44,753 nt of DNA from assembly GCA_037968855.1 (NCBI GenBank), contig JBBKWH010000040.1, forward strand, positions 1 through 44,753. The letters run 5' to 3'. This DNA comes from JBBKWH01 sp037968855 (GTDB lineage: Bacteria > Pseudomonadota > Gammaproteobacteria > Pseudomonadales > Moraxellaceae). Of the stretch, positions 7,529-16,749 are shown piece after piece; within the stretch, counting starts at the first letter, position 1; the number at the start of each line of letters is the position of its first letter. Below the pieces are notes generated by a model that did no database searches, had not been told where the DNA came from, and saw only the letters and a program-made list of their open reading frames with translations. Made by a program: the position numbers and the translations under genes.

Positions 7529-8920
7529 ATGATTGTTAGACAGAAATTTCATTACGCTGGTTGCTTACAACAGCAACTGATGGCCCTATTTTTGTCTAAC
7601 CAATTGATTTGGTTGGCAGATCAAGGTCAAGAGGTGATTGGAATTTACCCAAAGTCATTATTAGTCTTGGAATCCAATCACTCAGCACGTCATCATATTC
7701 GCTCCTTAGATCTGCAATCTGTTACAGACGAACGGCTAGACTTTTTAGATTTCCGTGAACTCATTCACTTTTTAACCTCTTCAAGTGCCAACCTGACAAC
7801 ACCCAAAATCGCAGGCTTTTGCGGTGGCCTGATGGGATTTATCGGTTATGACGTTGCCGCTGCGCTGGCTCAAAACGTGCCAATACAAGGCGATCAACCC
7901 AAGGCTGTTTTGGGCATTTATGATGTTTTTTTTCGTTTGGAATCTGGTGAGTGGTGGCTGTATGGGCCATCAACACCTGCGCATTTGACATTGTACCAAC
8001 AGATTGATCAACGGGTCATTCAGGCCATAGCATCTCAAGCCACCCTCACCTTTCAACTCTTACACCCGCTGATGCCACGCTGGTCATTTAGTCAATACGC
8101 ACAGGCATTTGGGCAGGTTCAAGATTATCTCAAAGCCGGTGACTGTTATCAGGTCAACTTAACGCAAGCCTTTGATGGGCGTATGACTGGTGACTTACTG
8201 CCATTACTAGAATCATTAATGACACTAACACGTGCGCCATTTGCAGGTTATTTACGCTGTGGCGATCTAGAGTTATTAAGCTGCTCGCCTGAATTATTTA
8301 TTGCCTTAGAAGATCAACACACCATTGTGACTCGACCGATTAAAGGCACGCGTCCGCGCCTTGCCGATCCTGTGGCAGATGAGGCATCCAAAGCGCAACT
8401 GATTACTTCCGACAAAGATCGCAGCGAAAACCTAATGATTGTCGACTTACTGCGCAATGATTTGTCGATTCACGCCAAGGTCGGCTCGGTGCATGTGCCC
8501 AAATTATTTGAGATTGAAAGTTTTGCGCAAGTGCATCATATGGTGAGCGAAGTTCGCGCTACATTGACCACCGACCAATCGGCCTTGCAGGTGGTGATGG
8601 ATGCGCTACCCGGAGGCTCAATTACCGGTGCGCCAAAAATTCGCGCCATGCAAATTATTGACGAATTGGAGGCTGGGCCTAGAGGGGCGTATTGCGGCAG
8701 CATGGGTTATTTAAATGCCGATGGCACCGGACGATTTAATATCTTAATCCGCACCTTGCAGCGTGTTGGGCAGGACTTACAAATCTGGGCCGGTGGCGGT
8801 ATTACCATTGCGTCTGAACTTGAGAGTGAATACCAAGAGTGTCTGGATAAAATTGGGGCGATTGTGGACCACGTCAATCAATGGCAGTCCACAACCGATC
8901 CACTAGACACACCAGACTAA
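7529..8920 (+). CDS. pabB: Aminodeoxychorismate synthase component I
   Basis: Converts chorismate with ammonia from the PabA glutaminase to 4-amino-4-deoxychorismate, the first step toward p-aminobenzoate and folate. The 463-residue protein has an N-terminal anthranilate-synthase-like domain and a C-terminal chorismate-binding domain. The motif RPIKGTRPR near residue 269 carries the lysine typical of PabB, where TrpE usually has alanine; GGSITGAPKIRAMQIIDELE and the RGAYCGSMGYL block are the conserved active-site segments. The first possible codon is GTG at 7505, but ATG 7529 gives the expected N-terminus. It ends six bases before the convergent hisC stop, with no room for a terminator. Its plus-strand setting makes it a single-gene unit here; folK, another folate gene, lies about 20 kb away. 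Confidence 0.88.
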   Translation: MIVRQKFHYAGCLQQQLMALFLSNQLIWLADQGQEVIGIYPKSLLVLESNHSARHHIRSLDLQSVTDERLDFLDFRELIHFLTSSSANLTTPKIAGFCGGLMGFIGYDVAAALAQNVPIQGDQPKAVLGIYDVFFRLESGEWWLYGPSTPAHLTLYQQIDQRVIQAIASQATLTFQLLHPLMPRWSFSQYAQAFGQVQDYLKAGDCYQVNLTQAFDGRMTGDLLPLLESLMTLTRAPFAGYLRCGDLELLSCSPELFIALEDQHTIVTRPIKGTRPRLADPVADEASKAQLITSDKDRSENLMIVDLLRNDLSIHAKVGSVHVPKLFEIESFAQVHHMVSEVRATLTTDQSALQVVMDALPGGSITGAPKIRAMQIIDELEAGPRGAYCGSMGYLNADGTGRFNILIRTLQRVGQDLQIWAGGGITIASELESEYQECLDKIGAIVDHVNQWQSTTDPLDTPD

Positions 8921-8926
8921 ATCAAT

Positions 8927-10009
8927 CTAAACCAACTGCTTGAGCCGTGTAATCAGACGCTGATTTTGCTCAACGGTGCCAATGGTGATGCGCAAATAGT
9001 CGCTGACCCGTGGCTTGTTAAAATAACGGACGATAATACCGTCATCGCGCAAACCTTGTGCCAGATCAACAGCCGCATGCTGTGGATGGGTCGCAAACAC
9101 AAAATTGGCATGCGATGGCAAAACCGCAAAGCCAAGCTGCTGCAACTGCGTCACTGCCCACTCACGATTGGCAATCAAGGCCTGACAAGTTTGCTCAAAA
9201 TAGGCTTGATCTTCAAACGATGCCACACCGCCTGCAATCGCCATGCGGTCGATTGGATAGGAGTTAAAGCTGTTTTTGACCCGCTCTAATGCCTCGATCA
9301 AATGCGGCTGGGCAAAGGCCATCCCAATACGCAGACCAGCCAACGCCCGTGATTTGGAGGTGGTTTGGCAGACCACCAAATTGTCATATTGCGCAATCAA
9401 CGCGGTTGCCGACTGGCCGCCAAAATCGATATAGGCTTCATCAATCACCACCACGGCATCGGGTTGCTGCTGGAGTAACTGCTCAACCTCGGCCAAGGAC
9501 AACAAGATGCCAGTAGGCGCATTGGGATTGGGCAAAATCACCCCACCACACGGTTGTGCATAATCTTCAATATGAATCGAAAAATCATCTGCCAACGGCA
9601 CTTGCACTGCATCAATATTAAACAACTGGCAATAGACTGGATAAAAGCTGTAGCTAATATCGGGATACAGCAGCGGCTTATCTTGGCGAAAAAACGCCAT
9701 AAAGATATGTGCCAATACCTCATCCGAACCATTGCCCAAAAACACCTGCTCAACCGGCAAGCCTTGTTGCATGGCAATTGCTTGTTTGAGTGCAGTGGCA
9801 TCGGGATCAGGATATAAACGCAGATCATCGCCTTGCTCGCCTAATGCAGCAATGATGGCCTCGCGTACTTTTGGTGACGGACCAAATGGGCTTTCGTTGG
9901 TGTTGAGTTTGACCAAGTTTTTGACTTTGGGTTGCTCACCGGGTGTGTATGGCACGAGGTCACAGACCGCTGGGCTCCACAGGCGTTGGGGATTGTGATC
10001 ATGGCTCAT
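8927..10009 (-). CDS. hisC: Histidinol-phosphate aminotransferase
   Basis: A PLP-dependent class I/II aminotransferase of 360 residues that makes L-histidinol phosphate from imidazole acetol phosphate and glutamate in histidine synthesis. Visible family features are the N-terminal LNTNESPFGPSPKV, the PNPNAPTG phosphate/PLP loop, DEAYIDFG, and the PLP lysine region TTSKSRALAGLRIGMA. ATG 10009 overlaps the hisD stop by four bases (ATGA), so translation of the two is coupled. It is the last gene of the short hisD-hisC unit and converges on pabB. Length matches the family. Confidence 0.93.
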   Translation of the reverse strand: MSHDHNPQRLWSPAVCDLVPYTPGEQPKVKNLVKLNTNESPFGPSPKVREAIIAALGEQGDDLRLYPDPDATALKQAIAMQQGLPVEQVFLGNGSDEVLAHIFMAFFRQDKPLLYPDISYSFYPVYCQLFNIDAVQVPLADDFSIHIEDYAQPCGGVILPNPNAPTGILLSLAEVEQLLQQQPDAVVVIDEAYIDFGGQSATALIAQYDNLVVCQTTSKSRALAGLRIGMAFAQPHLIEALERVKNSFNSYPIDRMAIAGGVASFEDQAYFEQTCQALIANREWAVTQLQQLGFAVLPSHANFVFATHPQHAAVDLAQGLRDDGIIVRYFNKPRVSDYLRITIGTVEQNQRLITRLKQLV

Positions 10010-11316
10010 GCTTGGCTTCCCTCTACCGCATCAGCTCGAAAACGAGCCGAACGCGCGTGGGCATCTAGACCTTCTTGCATGGCCAAAATATCTGCCGCAG
10101 CCGCCAGTGAGCGACTGCCTGAGGCCGAGCAATGAATCAGACTGCTGCGTTTTTGAAAGTCATACACACCTAACGGTGAGGAAAAACGCGCTGTGCCGGA
10201 GGTGGGTAACACGTGGTTAGGGCCTGCGCAATAATCGCCAATTGCCTCTGGCGTATGCCGTCCCATAAAAATTGCACCGGCATGACGGACGTCTTCTGCC
10301 ATCACTTCGGGCTGATCCATACACAGCTCTAAGTGCTCTGGGGCGATCTGATTAATTAAATCGAGTGCTTCGGCGCGATTTTTCACCAAGATCAATGCAC
10401 CACGATTGGCAATTGAGCTACGGGCAATCGCTTGACGGGGCAAGGTCGCCAATTGCTGCTCAATCGCCTCGGCGACTTCATCAAGTAACTGGGCATCGCT
10501 GGTCACAAAAATCGACTGAGCGACTTCGTCATGCTCGGCCTGTGACAATAAATCCATCGCCAACCACGCCGGATCATTGGCGCCTTCGGCATACACCAAA
10601 ATCTCTGAGGGGCCTGCAATCATGTCAATGCCGACTTGACCAAACACTGCACGCTTGGCGGCCGCCACATAGCGGTTACCTGGTCCGGTGATTTTATCCA
10701 CCTTGGGAATGGTCTCGGTGCCATAGGCCAACGCTGCAACAGCTTGCGCACCGCCAATGGTCAGTACCCGATGCACGCCTGCCAAGTGTGCTGCTGCCAA
10801 CACAAGACTGTTTAACTCACCTTTAGGCGCAGGTACCACCATGATGATTTCGGTCACACCGGCCACTTGCGCGGGAATCGCATTCATCAACACGGAAGAT
10901 GGATAAGAGGCTTTGCCACCAGGCACATAAATACCCACCCGATCTAGGGGCGTGACTTTTTGGCCCAACACATTGCCAAGCGCGTCGGTGTATTGCCAGC
11001 CGTCTTGTTTTTGCGCCTCATGAAAATGGCGAATGCGTTCGGCGGCAAGCTTGAGCGCATCGCGCACTGGCACAGACAGTTGTTCAAATGCATGTTGCAA
11101 CGCGGCTTGGGTCAACTCCAACTCGGCAAAATGCTGCGCCGGATGCTGATCAAACTGCTGGGTCAATGCCAGCACATGCGCGTTACCATGGACACGAACA
11201 TCGGCAATAATTTGATCAACAGTACGCAACAACTCGGCATCATTGACGGTCTCGAAAGCCAATAATGCATCAAGCTGTTGCTGAAAATCAGCATCCACGG
11301 TAGACAAGCGGCGCAT
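10006..11316 (-). CDS. hisD: Histidinol dehydrogenase
   Basis: Zinc- and NAD-dependent enzyme catalysing the last two oxidations from L-histidinol to L-histidine. The 436-residue chain contains YVPGGKASYPSSVLMNAIPA, GPGNRYVAAAKR, the metal and catalytic segment DLLSQAEHDEVAQ and EHLELCM, all characteristic of HisD. A longer reading from TTG 11340 is possible, but ATG 11316 has a GGA ribosome site and gives the usual length. It overlaps hisC. Its upstream region is shared with a divergently transcribed DUF481 gene, so hisD-hisC has its own promoter here rather than being read from murA-hisG. Confidence 0.92.
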   Translation of the reverse strand: MRRLSTVDADFQQQLDALLAFETVNDAELLRTVDQIIADVRVHGNAHVLALTQQFDQHPAQHFAELELTQAALQHAFEQLSVPVRDALKLAAERIRHFHEAQKQDGWQYTDALGNVLGQKVTPLDRVGIYVPGGKASYPSSVLMNAIPAQVAGVTEIIMVVPAPKGELNSLVLAAAHLAGVHRVLTIGGAQAVAALAYGTETIPKVDKITGPGNRYVAAAKRAVFGQVGIDMIAGPSEILVYAEGANDPAWLAMDLLSQAEHDEVAQSIFVTSDAQLLDEVAEAIEQQLATLPRQAIARSSIANRGALILVKNRAEALDLINQIAPEHLELCMDQPEVMAEDVRHAGAIFMGRHTPEAIGDYCAGPNHVLPTSGTARFSSPLGVYDFQKRSSLIHCSASGSRSLAAAADILAMQEGLDAHARSARFRADAVEGSQA

Positions 11317-11510
11317 GGGCAAGTTTTCCAAATTTGGCAAAAATCAAAGCTGATTTTAACTGGTTTAACGCTAAAAATGTCGATTGCACAAGGACGATTC
11401 AACCGTTACCCATGATCGGTTCTGCCAATAATAAAAGCACAATGACAGGTACAGGTCTATGCGGCATTCAATGCTACCCTATGCGTTTTGAGCGTTGGAG
11501 CACCAGCCGA

Positions 11511-12254
11511 ATGTCGATTCGTACACCTGTTTGTATTGCCCTTAGTGCCGTCAGTCTCTCAGTTATGGCAGCAGAAGCACCGATTAAAGTGACCAAGGAC
11601 TATCATCTTAATGCCGACGTCAGTTATTTGATGAACACCTCGACTGGCACAGATGGCAGCAGCAGTGACAAACAAAACCTTGCTGCCAACATCAGCTACA
11701 AGCGCATGCTGGGTGTCTGGGGACAAGAAGTTAAAGCCGAAGCCGTTAGCACACAAGACGACAACGCCACCGATAATATTGAGCGTTACTTACTCTCGGG
11801 CAAGCTGATGCATCAACAAGGTGAGCACGCCTATCAATTTGCTAAGCTCCAGTTAGAAAAAGATTTAAACAGTGCCTTTGACTATCAAGCCTCGCTTACA
11901 GGCGGTTTAGGTTATGAGTTTTTAAAAGATGATATTCAACTATTAACGGGTGAAGTCGGTGCTGGTGTGCGTTACAGCAAAGACCGTGCAGCACCACAAG
12001 ATACCCGCACTGAGGCATTGGGCACCTTGGCAGTACATTACCAGCGCAAACTGACCGACACGACCCATTTTACCCAAGATTTGGGTTATGAGTATGGCGC
12101 GGAATCATCGACCTTTCGATCAAAGACCAGTTTGGCCATGGCGATTAGCAAGCAGATTTCGGGCTTGGTCAGTTATCAGATCAAAGACATTAGTGCTGAT
12201 GAAGGCGACTCGCGCGATGCCCTGACCTCAATCGGTCTAAAGTACAGCCATTAA
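11511..12254 (+). CDS. DUF481-type outer membrane protein
   Basis: A 247-residue exported protein with a signal peptide (IRTPVCIALSAVSLSVMA, cut near MAA-EA). The mature chain is a regular series of amphipathic beta strands (HLNADVSYLMNTSTG, NLAANISYKRML, TGGLGYEFL, GAGVRYSK, LAVHYQRKL) and ends in ...SIGLKYSH, matching the DUF481 (YdiY-like) family of small salt-induced outer-membrane barrels of unknown role. ATG 11511 is preferred over earlier in-frame codons because it has GGAG upstream and begins the signal peptide. It sits on the opposite strand between hisG and hisD, splitting a cluster that is usually contiguous in related bacteria, and ends at a bidirectional hairpin shared with hisG. 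Confidence 0.78.
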   Translation: MSIRTPVCIALSAVSLSVMAAEAPIKVTKDYHLNADVSYLMNTSTGTDGSSSDKQNLAANISYKRMLGVWGQEVKAEAVSTQDDNATDNIERYLLSGKLMHQQGEHAYQFAKLQLEKDLNSAFDYQASLTGGLGYEFLKDDIQLLTGEVGAGVRYSKDRAAPQDTRTEALGTLAVHYQRKLTDTTHFTQDLGYEYGAESSTFRSKTSLAMAISKQISGLVSYQIKDISADEGDSRDALTSIGLKYSH

Positions 12255-12271
12255 TGCAAACATTGAAGCGC

Positions 12272-12310
12272 TAAAAAATAAGGGATGGCGTGATCAACAA
12301 CGCCATCCCT
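12272..12310 (-). terminator. Terminator at the hisG end, between convergent genes
   Basis: AGGGATGGCG (12281-12290) pairs perfectly with CGCCATCCCT (12301-12310). In the minus direction the stem is followed by TATTTTTTAG, so it ends the ibaG-murA-hisG message; on the plus strand it lacks T residues but may still stabilise the DUF481 transcript. Confidence 0.82.
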
Positions 12311-12333
12311 CCACTACTACCAAACGCGTTTAA

Positions 12334-13005
12334 TTAAGGCTGACGTGACTCAACCGCTTGCTCTAGCTGTTGCAAAATCGGCTGTAACACTGCTTGCTTA
12401 CGCTTATAGCTGGCTTTGTTGACGATCAAGCGTGAAGAGACTTGGCAAATTTCCTCTAATGGCTCTAATCCATTGGCACGCAAGGTATTGCCGGTATCGA
12501 CCACATCCACAATCAAATCGCCCAAACCCACCAACGGTGCAAGCTCCATCGAGCCATACAGCTTGAACACATCAACTTGCTCACCGCGACTAGCGTAAAA
12601 CTTGCGGGTTAAGTTGACGTATTTGGTGGCAATTTTAAGCCGACCTTCGGGGGCAACCGCGCCGACTTTGCCAGCCGTCATCAAGCGACAGTTGGCAATC
12701 TTGAGATCCAGCGGCTCGTAGACGTTGTGTGCGCCATGTTCCATCAGCACGTCTTTGCCTGCAACGCCCAGATCAGCCGCGCCATTTTCGACATAAGTCG
12801 GCACGTCGCTGGCACGCAAAATCAAAATCCGCACCAAGGGATGACTGGTCGGAAAAATCAACTTGCGTGATTTGTCTGGGTCTTCTAACAATTCAATGCC
12901 AGCATGTTTGAGCAGTGGCAAGGTTTCTTTGAGGATCCGCCCTTTGGACAAGGCTAAGGTTAAGCCATGGTCAAAGTTGCCATTGACGTCGTTTACATCT
13001 GTCAT
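12334..13005 (-). CDS. hisG: ATP phosphoribosyltransferase, short form
   Basis: Catalyses the first step of histidine synthesis, joining ATP and PRPP. The 223-residue protein is the short HisG type that lacks the C-terminal regulatory domain and works in a complex with HisZ, which is not in this window. Family segments include LALSKGRILKETLPLL, the DVPTYVENGAADLGVAGKDVL region and the PRPP loop DLIVDVVDTGNTLRANGL. ATG 13005 overlaps the murA stop by four bases (ATGA). It is followed by a terminator instead of hisD. Confidence 0.93.
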   Translation of the reverse strand: MTDVNDVNGNFDHGLTLALSKGRILKETLPLLKHAGIELLEDPDKSRKLIFPTSHPLVRILILRASDVPTYVENGAADLGVAGKDVLMEHGAHNVYEPLDLKIANCRLMTAGKVGAVAPEGRLKIATKYVNLTRKFYASRGEQVDVFKLYGSMELAPLVGLGDLIVDVVDTGNTLRANGLEPLEEICQVSSRLIVNKASYKRKQAVLQPILQQLEQAVESRQP

Positions 13006-14261
13006 GCCGATACCCGCTTGATCTGCGCGCCAAGGCCAATCAGTTTTTCTTCCACACGCTCATAGCCACGATCAATGTGATAAATACGATCAATACAGGT
13101 TTCGCCTTGGGCAAATAATGCCGCCATTACCAACGACATGGACGCACGCAAATCGGTTGCCATGACGGGTGCAGCTTGTAGGGTTTCAACCCCAGTGACA
13201 ATCGCAGTATGACCATCCACCTGAATGTGCGCACCCATACGGGCTAGCTCTGGCACATGCATAAAGCGGTTTTCAAAGATGGTTTCGATGATCGTGCCAG
13301 TGCCTTCGGCAATCGCATTTACCGTCATCAATTGCGCTTGCATATCGGTCGGAAACGCGGGATGCGGCAAGGTACGGAAGTTGACCGCTTTGGGGCGACG
13401 GCCTTCCATATCCAGTTCAATCCAATCGGGGCCGGTAGTAATCTTAGCCCCCATTTCTTCAAACTTAAGCAATACTGCTTCGAGCAAGCTGGCATCGGTA
13501 TTCGTCGCACGAACTCGACCACCAGTCATGGCCGCAGCAGCCAAATAAGAGCCTGTTTCGATCCGGTCGGCCACCACGGCGTACTCGCAACCATTTAGCG
13601 ACTCAACACCATGCACTGTTAGCGTGTCTGTACCGATGCCGTCGATCTTAGCGCCCATTTTGACCAACATGTGCGCCAAGTCAGTCACTTCTGGCTCGCG
13701 TGCGGCATTCTCAATAATCGTCGTACCATCGGCCAAGGTCGCGGCGATCAGAATATTTTCGGTACCACCCACTGTGACCATATCAAACAACAAACGTCCG
13801 CCTTTTAAGCGACCATCCATTTTGGCATGCACATAGCCGTTTTCGACTTGCACATCAGCACCCATTGCGATCAAGGCTTTAAGGTGTTGATCAACCGGAC
13901 GGGAGCCAATCGCACAGCCACCGGGTAAAGACACTACCGCATCGCCATAACGTGCCAGCAATGGCCCTAGCACCAGAATTGATGCCCGCATGGTTTTGAC
14001 CAACTCATAAGGCGCAAATTTACTGTTGAGCGTGGAATTATCCACCGTGACGGTATCGCCATCACGCGTCACCGTTACGCCCATGCCTTTGATCAGCTTG
14101 ATCAACGTTGAGACGTCTTTGAGATCGGGCACGTTGGTTAAGGTGATCGGGGTACTGGCCAGCAATGTGGCGGCCAGTAATGGCAGCGCCGCATTTTTAG
14201 CGCCCGAAATGCGCACCTCACCCTCAAGGCGTGTGCCGCCTTGAATCAAAAACTTATCCAT
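13002..14261 (-). CDS. murA: UDP-N-acetylglucosamine 1-carboxyvinyltransferase
   Basis: Transfers enolpyruvate from PEP to UDP-GlcNAc, the committed cytoplasmic step of peptidoglycan synthesis. The 419-residue enzyme opens with MDKFLIQGGTRLEGEVRISGAKNAALPLLAA and contains the active-site loop GGCAIGSRPVDQHLKAL, whose cysteine is the fosfomycin target. The C-terminal IDRIYHIDRGYERVEEKLIGLGA block is also standard. It starts three bases after the ibaG stop and overlaps hisG, so the three form one operon, an order conserved in Pseudomonas and Acinetobacter. Confidence 0.96.
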   Translation of the reverse strand: MDKFLIQGGTRLEGEVRISGAKNAALPLLAATLLASTPITLTNVPDLKDVSTLIKLIKGMGVTVTRDGDTVTVDNSTLNSKFAPYELVKTMRASILVLGPLLARYGDAVVSLPGGCAIGSRPVDQHLKALIAMGADVQVENGYVHAKMDGRLKGGRLLFDMVTVGGTENILIAATLADGTTIIENAAREPEVTDLAHMLVKMGAKIDGIGTDTLTVHGVESLNGCEYAVVADRIETGSYLAAAAMTGGRVRATNTDASLLEAVLLKFEEMGAKITTGPDWIELDMEGRRPKAVNFRTLPHPAFPTDMQAQLMTVNAIAEGTGTIIETIFENRFMHVPELARMGAHIQVDGHTAIVTGVETLQAAPVMATDLRASMSLVMAALFAQGETCIDRIYHIDRGYERVEEKLIGLGAQIKRVSA

Positions 14262-14264
14262 TCG

Positions 14265-14516
14265 TTAACCCCCAAACAGACTGGCTTTACGCCATTCTTC
14301 AGCAGTCATGGCACGAATACTGACGGCATGAATCTCACCGCTGGCGATATAACTGTTGATCGGGGCATACACCGTTTGCTGACGCTTGACTGGACGCATA
14401 CCATCGAATATGGCATCAACGATGCGCAGGTCATATTTGCTGCCTTCCCCACTGACTGCGATATCCGCATCAGGAAAAGCCGCTTGGAGCAACTGTGTCA
14501 GCATCTCGCTATTCAT
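14265..14516 (-). CDS. ibaG: BolA family protein, IbaG type
   Basis: An 83-residue BolA-like protein. The pattern SEMLTQLLQAAFPDADIAVSGEGSKYDLRIVDAIFDGMRPVKRQQTVYAPINSYIASGEIHAVSIRAMTAE contains the conserved FDGMRPVKRQQ-VY helix and a His in GEIHA that, with monothiol glutaredoxin, coordinates a [2Fe-2S] cluster in this family. The position directly upstream of murA is typical of IbaG (YrbA). Likely role: iron-sulfur and acid-stress handling. Confidence 0.9.
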   Translation of the reverse strand: MNSEMLTQLLQAAFPDADIAVSGEGSKYDLRIVDAIFDGMRPVKRQQTVYAPINSYIASGEIHAVSIRAMTAEEWRKASLFGG

Positions 14517-14664
14517 GAATCACCCACTTCAAACCAAACTATGATTGCGAGGAAGGTTACTCCTGCGACCACAAAAGGTCTAGTCAGGTGATCTATCTTG
14601 GCTTGTCACCCACCAGATTAACCTCGTATGCTGAGTGCTGGCTCTGCAATGCAATGAATCCAAA

Positions 14665-15114
14665 ATGAATGCCAAAACAACTGATCACATGCCTCTACAA
14701 CAACGCCTCGCTCAATCACCCAAAATGGTCTTATTTGATGCCACCTGTGTGCTGTGTAGTGCATGGACTGGATTTTTAATGCCGCGTGATCCACACGGCC
14801 ATCTGCAACTGGTCTCTGTACAATCCTCGCTTGGCCAGCAACTATTGGCTCATTTTGGCTTTCCAACCGATCACTTTGACACCATGCTGTACATCGAGAA
14901 CGGCAAAGCCTATACCGAAAGCGAAGCCTTTTTTCGAGTGATTGCACAACTGCCTACGCCATGGCGTTGGTTGCCAGCGTTTCGGGTCATTCCCGCCAGC
15001 ATGCGTAATTGGCTCTATCGGCTGATTGCACGCAATCGCTACCGTTGGTTTGGTCAATATCAACAATGCCAAATGCCACCGGCTGATCGCACGCAACGTT
15101 TTTTACATGACTAA
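14665..15114 (+). CDS. DUF393 (DCC family) thiol-disulfide oxidoreductase-like protein
   Basis: A short cytoplasmic protein of about 149 residues with the family signature FDATCVLCSAWTGFLMPRDP, i.e. Asp-x-x-Cys-x-x-Cys at the N-terminus, and a second block ENGKAYTESEAFFRVIAQL. The family is predicted to have a thioredoxin-like fold; substrate unknown. The start is uncertain: GTG 14635, ATG 14665 and ATG 14689 are in frame and none has a clear ribosome site. The stop overlaps the ATG of the DoxX-like gene by eight bases, so the two are translationally coupled and may act together. It is divergent from ibaG. Confidence 0.75.
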   Translation: MNAKTTDHMPLQQRLAQSPKMVLFDATCVLCSAWTGFLMPRDPHGHLQLVSVQSSLGQQLLAHFGFPTDHFDTMLYIENGKAYTESEAFFRVIAQLPTPWRWLPAFRVIPASMRNWLYRLIARNRYRWFGQYQQCQMPPADRTQRFLHD

Positions 15115-15730
15115 CACCACAGCAGCACTGGCTCAGATTCAGCGTATCTGCCGATACATATTGGTATTTTCGCTATTTTGGCATGCCTTGATGCCCAAGC
15201 TGATTTTTCGTGATGCAACCGAGTTAGCCTTGGTCATGGCCCATGGTATCGATCAGCACACCGCTTTATGGTTATCTGCGAGCGCAGGTATTGGAGAGTT
15301 TTTTCTGGCCATTTGGCTGATGATTCGACGGTACCACACACGAGCGCTTTGGCTATATGCAGGGCTATTGATTCTGCTATTGCTAGACACCTTGATCGTC
15401 TCACCGCAGTTTGCGGTTTCTGCCTTTAATGTTGTTAGCCTCAATGTGGCTTTACTTTGTTTGATTTGGATTGATCAACGCCTATTGGCGATTTTAAGCA
15501 GTAGTAGCGAACTGCCAGCACATCCGCCCACTATTCAGTTTCAAGGATGGCAAGCATTACGCGCAAAGAGCCGGATGCAAATGAACACCCTACTGTATCG
15601 CGTGGTTGAAAAACTAAGCCTACGACAAATTCACTTACTGGCAAAAACATTAATGAAAGACGATTGGCAACGTCGCCAACGTGACAAAGCCATCAAAAAA
15701 CCATCGAGTGACCATACCGAACAACCATAA
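15107..15730 (+). CDS. DoxX-like integral membrane protein
   Basis: A 207-residue protein whose first ~125 residues hold four hydrophobic segments (ILVFSLFWHALMPKLIF, LSASAGIGEFFLAIWLMI, ALWLYAGLLILLLLDTLIV and NVVSLNVALLCLIWI), arranged as in DoxX-like four-helix membrane proteins. The C-terminal ~80 residues are soluble and basic. ATG 15107 overlaps the end of the DUF393 gene. DUF393 and DoxX genes occur side by side in other bacteria, which suggests a redox-related membrane pair, but no reaction can be named. A clear terminator follows the stop. Confidence 0.7.
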   Translation: MTNTTAALAQIQRICRYILVFSLFWHALMPKLIFRDATELALVMAHGIDQHTALWLSASAGIGEFFLAIWLMIRRYHTRALWLYAGLLILLLLDTLIVSPQFAVSAFNVVSLNVALLCLIWIDQRLLAILSSSSELPAHPPTIQFQGWQALRAKSRMQMNTLLYRVVEKLSLRQIHLLAKTLMKDDWQRRQRDKAIKKPSSDHTEQP

Positions 15731-15763
15731 AAAAACGCCGTCACAATAAGCACGGCGTTTTTT
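15730..15763 (+). terminator. Intrinsic terminator after the DUF393-DoxX pair
   Basis: ACGCCGT and ACGGCGT form the stem core, extended by A/T pairs, with a T6 run on the plus strand and A6 on the other side, so it may also serve the convergent transglutaminase gene. Confidence 0.85.
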
Positions 15764-15794
15764 GCATCAAATAACAACGACAAATTTTATCAAA

Positions 15795-16694
15795 TCAATG
15801 TGGCGCGTTGTAATGGCGCTCAGTGGCACTATCACTTAAACCACGTGGTGCACGCTCAGAACCAATAAATCCTTCACAATCAGTAAATAATGCATCTTGT
15901 CCTTCGACATGGTCTCGTACCAACGGTTTCATATAATCCATCTGTACCGCGCCATACAAGGTCGCAAACGCAACATCTTTGGCATCCACACCCGTACCAA
16001 TCCGCACAATTTTGTCAATCGGCGCCATTTTGGTTGGATCAAACAAAATCCACTGACCACCCAAATAAGCCTCAAACAACGCATGAAAATCGGGTGGTGG
16101 CTCCGGAAATTCGACATGACCAAACACAAAACGCGCAGGAATATTCAGCGCACGGCATAAGGCAATTCCCAAGTGAGCAAAGTCACGGCACACACCCGCA
16201 TGATTTTTGAGTACATCACCGGCAGTTGTGGTCGCTTGGCTGGAGCCAATTTCATAGGCAATATTGGTTTTGATCCAATCGCAAATTGCCTCAACCCGCT
16301 CAAAACCTCGTGGCAAATGACCAAAAGTGCGACGCGCCATTGCGCCAATCACGTCCGACTCGCAATAACGACTTGGTAGCAAGTAATGCAATATATCCGA
16401 TGGCAACTCCGAGATACTCATCTCTTGAGCATTCGGATCGCGATAAGGCATATCAACTTCTACCGTTGCCCGATAGAACACCTCCACCGGCCCTTTGCTT
16501 GCACTAAAGCGAAACAAACGGTTTAAGCCGGTATGATCGACAAACAACTCTGGCGCAATACCCGTCACCTCAAGTGACTCTTTGACAATTTTTTGCCATG
16601 GATGAAACGCCGCTTGAATTTGCACTACAAACTCAGCAGGGGATAAAACGTTGTATCCCAAACTACAATCAATATCGACACTATGCATAGTCAT
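15795..16694 (-). CDS. Transglutaminase-like cysteine protein
   Basis: A 299-residue cytoplasmic protein (no signal peptide). An N-terminal beta-rich region is followed by a transglutaminase-like core with the expected triad: Cys in NHAGVCRDFAHLGIALCRALNIPARFV, His in PPDFHALFEAYLGGQWILFDPT, and Asp in the same FDPT segment. Bacterial members of this type act as peptidases or amidases more often than as cross-linkers, so the reaction is not assigned. Starts at GTG 16697, ATG 16694 or ATG 16688 are all possible. It stands alone on the minus strand; an 8-bp inverted repeat lies ~55 bases upstream and could be an operator. Confidence 0.82.
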   Translation of the reverse strand: MTMHSVDIDCSLGYNVLSPAEFVVQIQAAFHPWQKIVKESLEVTGIAPELFVDHTGLNRLFRFSASKGPVEVFYRATVEVDMPYRDPNAQEMSISELPSDILHYLLPSRYCESDVIGAMARRTFGHLPRGFERVEAICDWIKTNIAYEIGSSQATTTAGDVLKNHAGVCRDFAHLGIALCRALNIPARFVFGHVEFPEPPPDFHALFEAYLGGQWILFDPTKMAPIDKIVRIGTGVDAKDVAFATLYGAVQMDYMKPLVRDHVEGQDALFTDCEGFIGSERAPRGLSDSATERHYNAPH

Positions 16695-16749
16695 CACCCA
16701 AATGGGTTCTAAAAGAAGATTAAGCGCTCATCATAGGCGCACTGCTGAT

